The notes beneath the pieces are model-generated. The model searched no databases. It was not told where the DNA came from and was given only the letters and a program-made list of their open reading frames with translations. From the NCBI GenBank assembly GCA_964616755.1, contig CAZTSI010000034.1:1-37581 (forward strand): DNA of 37,581 nucleotides. Reading direction: 5' to 3'. Each line of letters starts with the position of its first letter. Position 1 is the first letter of the stretch. Origin of the DNA: CAYNFR01 sp964616755. Lineage in GTDB: Bacteria > Bacteroidota > Bacteroidia > Chitinophagales > Saprospiraceae. Below, piece by piece: positions 33,532-37,581 of this stretch. Both the position numbers and the translations under genes were made by a program.

Positions 33532-34953
33532 ATGAAAATTACTTTTTGTGGTGCGGCGAGAAACGTAACGGGCAGTAGCCATTTGATTACGCTTGAAAAT
33601 GGGTATAAAATATTATTAGATTGCGGATTGTTTCAAGGTTCATTTCAAGAGGATCTCGAGCGAAATAGGCGATGGCATTTTGATCCAAAAGAAATTGACT
33701 GTTTAGTCTTATCTCATGCCCACATAGATCATACAGGTCGAGTGCCACAATTAGTCAAAGATGGATTTCGCGGCTGTATTCATGGTACTCATGCTACACG
33801 CAGCCTTTGTTCGATCATGCTGATGGATTCGGCGATGATTCAAGTCCGAGATGCGGAGTCTTATAATGAACGTCAACGGAGAAAAAACAAAAACAAGGGG
33901 CGAGATAAAAAATTCATTGTTAGAGAACCTCTCTACACAGAGACGGATGTTCAAACGACTATGCAATTGTTCACAGGCTATAGTTATGATCGATGGTATA
34001 ATATTTCACCCGATGTTCAGATTCATTTTAGGGATCAAGGCCATATTTTAGGCAGTGCGAATGTCATGTTGCGCATCAAAGAAGGAGCTGCATATCGCAC
34101 TATCGGATTCACAGGAGATATTGGTAGGCCTGACCGACCAATTTTGCGTGATCCTAGACAAATGGATGAAGTCGATTATTTGATCTGTGAGTCTACCTAT
34201 GGTGACAGAGAGCATGAATCCAAACCCGAACAGAAAGGCATGTTGCTTAATGTTATCAAAGAGACATGTGTAGATCGAGGAGGCAAAGTAATTATACCTG
34301 CTTTCAGCGTTGGCCGCACACAAGAGATCGTCTTCATGTTGGATCAAATGTATAATGCGGGCCAATTACCTCGTGTTCCTATTTATGTAGACAGTCCATT
34401 AGCGGTTAATGCAACGGACATTTATGGTATACATCCTGAGTGCTATGATGATGCGCTCAATAAATATCTGCTTACGGACAAGGATCCATTTGGGTTTAAG
34501 AGTCTACATTATGTCCGATCTGTAGAAAAATCAAAAGAGCTAAATACGCTCAAAAGTCCTATGATTATCATTAGCGCAAGTGGAATGATGACAGCTGGTA
34601 GAGTTCGTCATCATCTTTACCACAATATTGAAGATCCCAAGAGTACATTTTTGATGGTAGGCTACGCATCGCCAGACACAGCCGCTGGTATTTTAAAGGC
34701 AGGGGCAACTGAAATTAAAGTTAAGGGCGATTTACTCACAGTTCGCGCTAAAATCGCAAGCATGGACTCCTTTTCTGCTCACGGTGACCGAAACGAAATG
34801 ATAGACAATATTGCCAATCAAAAGAAAAGTGCAAAAAGGCTGTTTTTAGTCCATGGAGAATATGAAACACAACAAGCATTTTTGGAATATTTAGGTCAAG
34901 CAGGTTTTCGAAATATTGAGATTCCAGCCGAAGGTCAAACCTATATCTTATAA
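33532..34953 (+). CDS. Beta-CASP metallo-beta-lactamase-fold hydrolase with RMMBL domain (RNase-like)
   Basis: 473 aa. Metal-binding motif SHAHIDHTGR (His62, His64, Asp66, His67), GHILGS and FTGDIGRPD, followed by beta-CASP motif A in CESTYGDREH, motif B in FSAHGD and motif C in LVHGE. This is the architecture of CPSF73-like bacterial proteins, which act on RNA ends or internal RNA sites; some members have unknown substrates. Cytoplasmic. It lies 60 bp after the M16 gene. The family call is secure, an RNA substrate is inferred. Confidence 0.93.
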   Translation: MKITFCGAARNVTGSSHLITLENGYKILLDCGLFQGSFQEDLERNRRWHFDPKEIDCLVLSHAHIDHTGRVPQLVKDGFRGCIHGTHATRSLCSIMLMDSAMIQVRDAESYNERQRRKNKNKGRDKKFIVREPLYTETDVQTTMQLFTGYSYDRWYNISPDVQIHFRDQGHILGSANVMLRIKEGAAYRTIGFTGDIGRPDRPILRDPRQMDEVDYLICESTYGDREHESKPEQKGMLLNVIKETCVDRGGKVIIPAFSVGRTQEIVFMLDQMYNAGQLPRVPIYVDSPLAVNATDIYGIHPECYDDALNKYLLTDKDPFGFKSLHYVRSVEKSKELNTLKSPMIIISASGMMTAGRVRHHLYHNIEDPKSTFLMVGYASPDTAAGILKAGATEIKVKGDLLTVRAKIASMDSFSAHGDRNEMIDNIANQKKSAKRLFLVHGEYETQQAFLEYLGQAGFRNIEIPAEGQTYIL

Positions 34954-35145
34954 AAAAAGGATTCCACTGTTCTGTGTGCATTTGGAATGGACGAGTTAAA
35001 CTCTATATTATGTAAAATAGTGTCTTGTCCCTGTGTTCTATACCTTGGTCATACTAACTGATTTTAAGCGTAATCGAGACAAGATTTGTTAGTCTGTATG
35101 CTCATCGACCAAATATTTTATTCGTAGTTTTAGCCTAGCATCAAT

Positions 35146-37197
35146 ATGGTATTAGCATCATTAACACGATTTTTTTTATTTGTACCCCTCGTAGTTGCGA
35201 TGGGATGCAGTGTAAATACCCTCGCGCAAGACCGTCCTACACTAGCAAGAAATGCAACAGCCCAAGGATTGGCTTTATCAAGCGACTATCAACAAGTTTT
35301 CATAGATTATGTGCCTTCTGATGCAAGTTATCTAGACTCCTTGAGCGAGGCCATGATGCAATCTTACGATACCCTCCAGAAGATCATGCTTTTGAATGAT
35401 TTAGCCTATTACTGGCATACGCGAAATTTGCTCAAAGCAGATAGTCTCGCACAGCTGGCCTTAAAATACTCTGACTCTGAAGCTTATGAGTATCAAAAGG
35501 CATTGACACAAGTCCGATATGCCGCTATACTCTTACGTCGCGAAATGCTTGAGGACGCCCAAATCTTGCTAGAAACAGCCATGTTAAGATTAAAAGAAGC
35601 GGATTGGCCATTGGCATTAACGCAGTTAGGGTATGTGGCAGAACGAAAGGGGCAACTAGAAGCTGCAGCAGAATTCGCGAATCAAAATTTAGGTATTTCA
35701 ACCAATTATCAAAATTTTTGGGGACAGGCTATGGCACTGAGCGATCTTTCTAATTTATTTTGGAAGCAAGGCAGATTTCAAGATGGATTAGACATTGGAC
35801 GTCAAGCATTGGCAATATTTAAAAATAGAGGGATTCCAGACTTGGATTATGACTTCACCTACTATGTGGTGGCCAATAATTTGATTGGTCTAAAAAGGAA
35901 TGACGATGCTTTGAATTATCTTGACAGCGCTATAGTTATCGGTGAACGTTATGGATTTTATAATAATCTCAGCGATATATATATCGCAACCCTTGATATT
36001 TATACTGACCTAGAGGATTTTAAAAAAGCGGAGTTAAGCTTTAAGCTTTCGATGAGATATGCAGATTTGCTTGATAATGCTTTTATGAAAATGAGGACAT
36101 GGCTTTCGCATGGTAGAATGTTAAATAAAGCTGGTCAGTACAATGAGGCGATTGCAAGTCTTAAGAGAAGTTTAGAAGTAGCCACTGATCAATTTGGTGA
36201 TCAATATTGGTTATTGCTTGTTTATGAACAATTGGCAGAAGCTTATGTTGGGAAGGGCGATTATGAGAATGCCTATCAATTTATGAAGTCCTTTACTGAA
36301 TATAAGGACAAAACACTGACACTAGAGTCTCAAAAGAAAATTAGCGAGTTGCACGCGCAGTACGAGGCCAAAGAAAGGGAGTCCACCATAAGCCTTCAGT
36401 CTATTCGATTGAACAGACAGAATATTCTGTTGATGTCTACTGCCCTTTTGCTAAGCTTTTTTGGGGTAGGTGCATTCTTATTATTCAGATTTAATAGTCG
36501 ATTGCGTTTTTTAAACGCTAATCTTAAAACAGCCAATATTGAAAAGGATTTTCTATTAAAGGAGATCCATCATCGAGTCAAGAATAACCTTCAGATTCTT
36601 TCATCTCTACTTAATTTGCAAAGTGATCATATACAGGACAAAACCACGGCTGATGCTTTAAGAGAAGGGCGTAATCGAGTAGAATCCATGGGCTTGATTC
36701 ATCAACGACTATATACTACAGATCATCTTGCTGCTGTAAATATGCCCGAATATGTATCCGAACTAGTGGCACATTTAGTTGCCTCCTTTGGCCGATCCAA
36801 AAACACGCTAGAAATAAAAACTGATATTCAAGTTTCGCTCGTCGATGTAGATACTGCTATCCCGCTCGGACTCATTATCAACGAATTAATTACAAATTCT
36901 ATAAAGCATGCCTTCGTTGATGGCCAAAAAGCTATAGTACATATTTCACTTCGTCTAACTGAAAATAATCAATTGTTGTTATCGATAAGAGATAATGGCC
37001 AAAAAATGAAGACACTAGTGGATACCAAAAATTTGAATTCTTTTGGGTCATCGCTTATCGTCATGTTAACAAAGAAATTGAAGGGTGAATTAACAGTGGA
37101 TACCCGACATGGATATCATACTATCATTAGATTCACTAAATTTAAAACTGTAGAGCGAACAAAGACATATGCGTCTTTAGCGGTCAAAGAGTATTGA
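35146..37197 (+). CDS. TPR sensor histidine kinase of the HisKA_2 type
   Basis: 683 aa. Signal peptide-like start, with CS after VVAMG and an alternative cleavage at TLAQ|D. Residues about 60-400 form TPR-type helical repeats (for example GDYENAYQFMKSFTEYKD); one membrane segment about 425-447 (ILLMSTALLLSFFGVGAFLLF). The cytoplasmic part has an H-box KEIHHRVKNNLQILSSLL (likely phospho-acceptor His475) and a HATPase N-box NELITNSIKHAF. The ATP-binding G1 box reads DNGQKM instead of the expected DxGxG, and the G2 region is NSFGSSLI, so the lid is degenerate. No response regulator is adjacent. It ends 1 bp before the next gene, so the two are co-transcribed. Such kinases usually act with LytTR or LuxR-type regulators. 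Confidence 0.88.
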   Translation: MVLASLTRFFLFVPLVVAMGCSVNTLAQDRPTLARNATAQGLALSSDYQQVFIDYVPSDASYLDSLSEAMMQSYDTLQKIMLLNDLAYYWHTRNLLKADSLAQLALKYSDSEAYEYQKALTQVRYAAILLRREMLEDAQILLETAMLRLKEADWPLALTQLGYVAERKGQLEAAAEFANQNLGISTNYQNFWGQAMALSDLSNLFWKQGRFQDGLDIGRQALAIFKNRGIPDLDYDFTYYVVANNLIGLKRNDDALNYLDSAIVIGERYGFYNNLSDIYIATLDIYTDLEDFKKAELSFKLSMRYADLLDNAFMKMRTWLSHGRMLNKAGQYNEAIASLKRSLEVATDQFGDQYWLLLVYEQLAEAYVGKGDYENAYQFMKSFTEYKDKTLTLESQKKISELHAQYEAKERESTISLQSIRLNRQNILLMSTALLLSFFGVGAFLLFRFNSRLRFLNANLKTANIEKDFLLKEIHHRVKNNLQILSSLLNLQSDHIQDKTTADALREGRNRVESMGLIHQRLYTTDHLAAVNMPEYVSELVAHLVASFGRSKNTLEIKTDIQVSLVDVDTAIPLGLIINELITNSIKHAFVDGQKAIVHISLRLTENNQLLLSIRDNGQKMKTLVDTKNLNSFGSSLIVMLTKKLKGELTVDTRHGYHTIIRFTKFKTVERTKTYASLAVKEY

Positions 37198-37198
37198 T

Positions 37199-37581
37199 AT
37201 GGATCGGTGTAATTTATTTCATGTTTTCTATATTCTGGGCTTTATACTGGTGAAAAGTTGGGGGGCTTTCGCCCAGGTTTCTTCTCAAGACATAGTTATT
37301 CCTGCAAAGTCTAGAGTGAGCACACATCCATATCTTTCATATCGATCAATAGAGCTTTATGGTCAACTTCAAATTTTGCAGGATACTTTCGATCAATATA
37401 CTGTTGAGACGATCCTCCATGACGAAGTGTTATTTCGGGCAAATGATTCTAGACAATCGTTTGATAGAAGGTCAAGTTATTGGGCTAAGATAAAATTAGT
37501 CAATTTGACAGATACTATACAGCATTATTTCCTGAATTCAAGCGGCAAATGCAACTTTAGTTAATAAATTAAATTCTTCTT
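37199..37581 (+). CDS. 7TMR-DISM-like receptor, N-terminal part, apparently frameshifted, runs off the window
   Basis: A start 1 bp after the kinase gene gives a signal peptide (FHVFYILGFILVKSWGAFAQ) and a domain resembling the extracellular part (7TMR-DISMED2) of 7TM diverse-signalling receptors, with SYWAKIKLVNLTDTIQHYF as marker. The frame ends at TAA 37562-37564 after only 121 residues. From about 37536 the next frame (+1) reads IQAANATLVNKLNSS and stays open to the last base, a better continuation. One surplus base in CTGAATTC near 37532-37537 would join them. The gene would then continue beyond the window. Domain call is moderate; the frameshift is inference. Confidence 0.55.

Noticed and set aside
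34956..35000. Inverted repeat ATTCCA...TGGAAT after the beta-CASP gene as terminator
   Set aside because: Stem is only 6 bp with a 16-base loop and no T-run follows.
1..37581. CRISPR array, insertion sequence or prophage
   Set aside because: No regularly spaced direct repeats, transposase, integrase or phage structural genes were seen; the only strong repeats are protein-coding modules.

Overview
This 37.6 kb window is chromosomal DNA of a free-living Bacteroidota bacterium, most likely a Saprospiria/Lewinella-type lineage (inference from gene families; no rRNA is present). The lineage evidence is: type IX secretion (T9SS) sorting domains of both type A and type B, a YpdA-family reductase, a Cytophaga-like dipeptide epimerase, DUF2911 and GEVED proteins, PSD1/DUF1501/DUF2231-cytochrome genes, and TAnnTTTG-type promoter boxes close to start codons.

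Layout. (1) 1-3552, + strand: the 3' end of a DUF1553 (PSD1) gene, a Tat/lipobox DUF1501 protein, and a DUF2231 + cytochrome c + LRR-like membrane protein, tightly packed. (2) 3611-7613, +: a DASS/SLC13 anion symporter, accA, a small Bacteroidota-specific protein and dapA (obligate TTG start). (3) 7614-16234, mostly - strand: a TPR-like lipoprotein, an unlisted 51-aa membrane protein, ypdA, a large T9SS type-B surface protein and a dipeptide epimerase, separated by unusually long empty gaps (646, 1108 and 675 bp). (4) 16386-17453, +: DUF2911 protein, then a BON-LysM Kbp/YgaU homologue closed by a good rho-independent terminator. (5) 17850-31488, +: the most distinctive region, a putative four-gene operon: a 77-aa stand-alone LuxR-type HTH protein overlapping by ATGA a giant (3170-codon) FN3/LamG surface protein, then a 3-coathanger-stack-like protein and a thrombospondin-3/GEVED/lectin-like T9SS type-A protein. 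The giant gene is split by one in-frame TAA at codon 642, with coding continuing in the same frame afterwards. (6) 31778-37581, +: DUF1304 protein, M16 peptidase, beta-CASP/RMMBL metallo-hydrolase, a TPR-HisKA_2 sensor kinase with a degenerate ATP-lid motif, and the start of a 7TMR-DISM-like receptor that appears frameshifted near the window end.

How they may work together: the 17.8-31.5 kb operon looks like a regulated extracellular structure. The HTH protein would control it, the giant protein would be the main structural or adhesive component, and the two following secreted proteins share modules or calcium-binding repeats with it. The shared ~110-residue module in the giant and the following protein is the best internal evidence that they act together. 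No tRNA, rRNA, CRISPR array, insertion sequence or prophage gene was seen.
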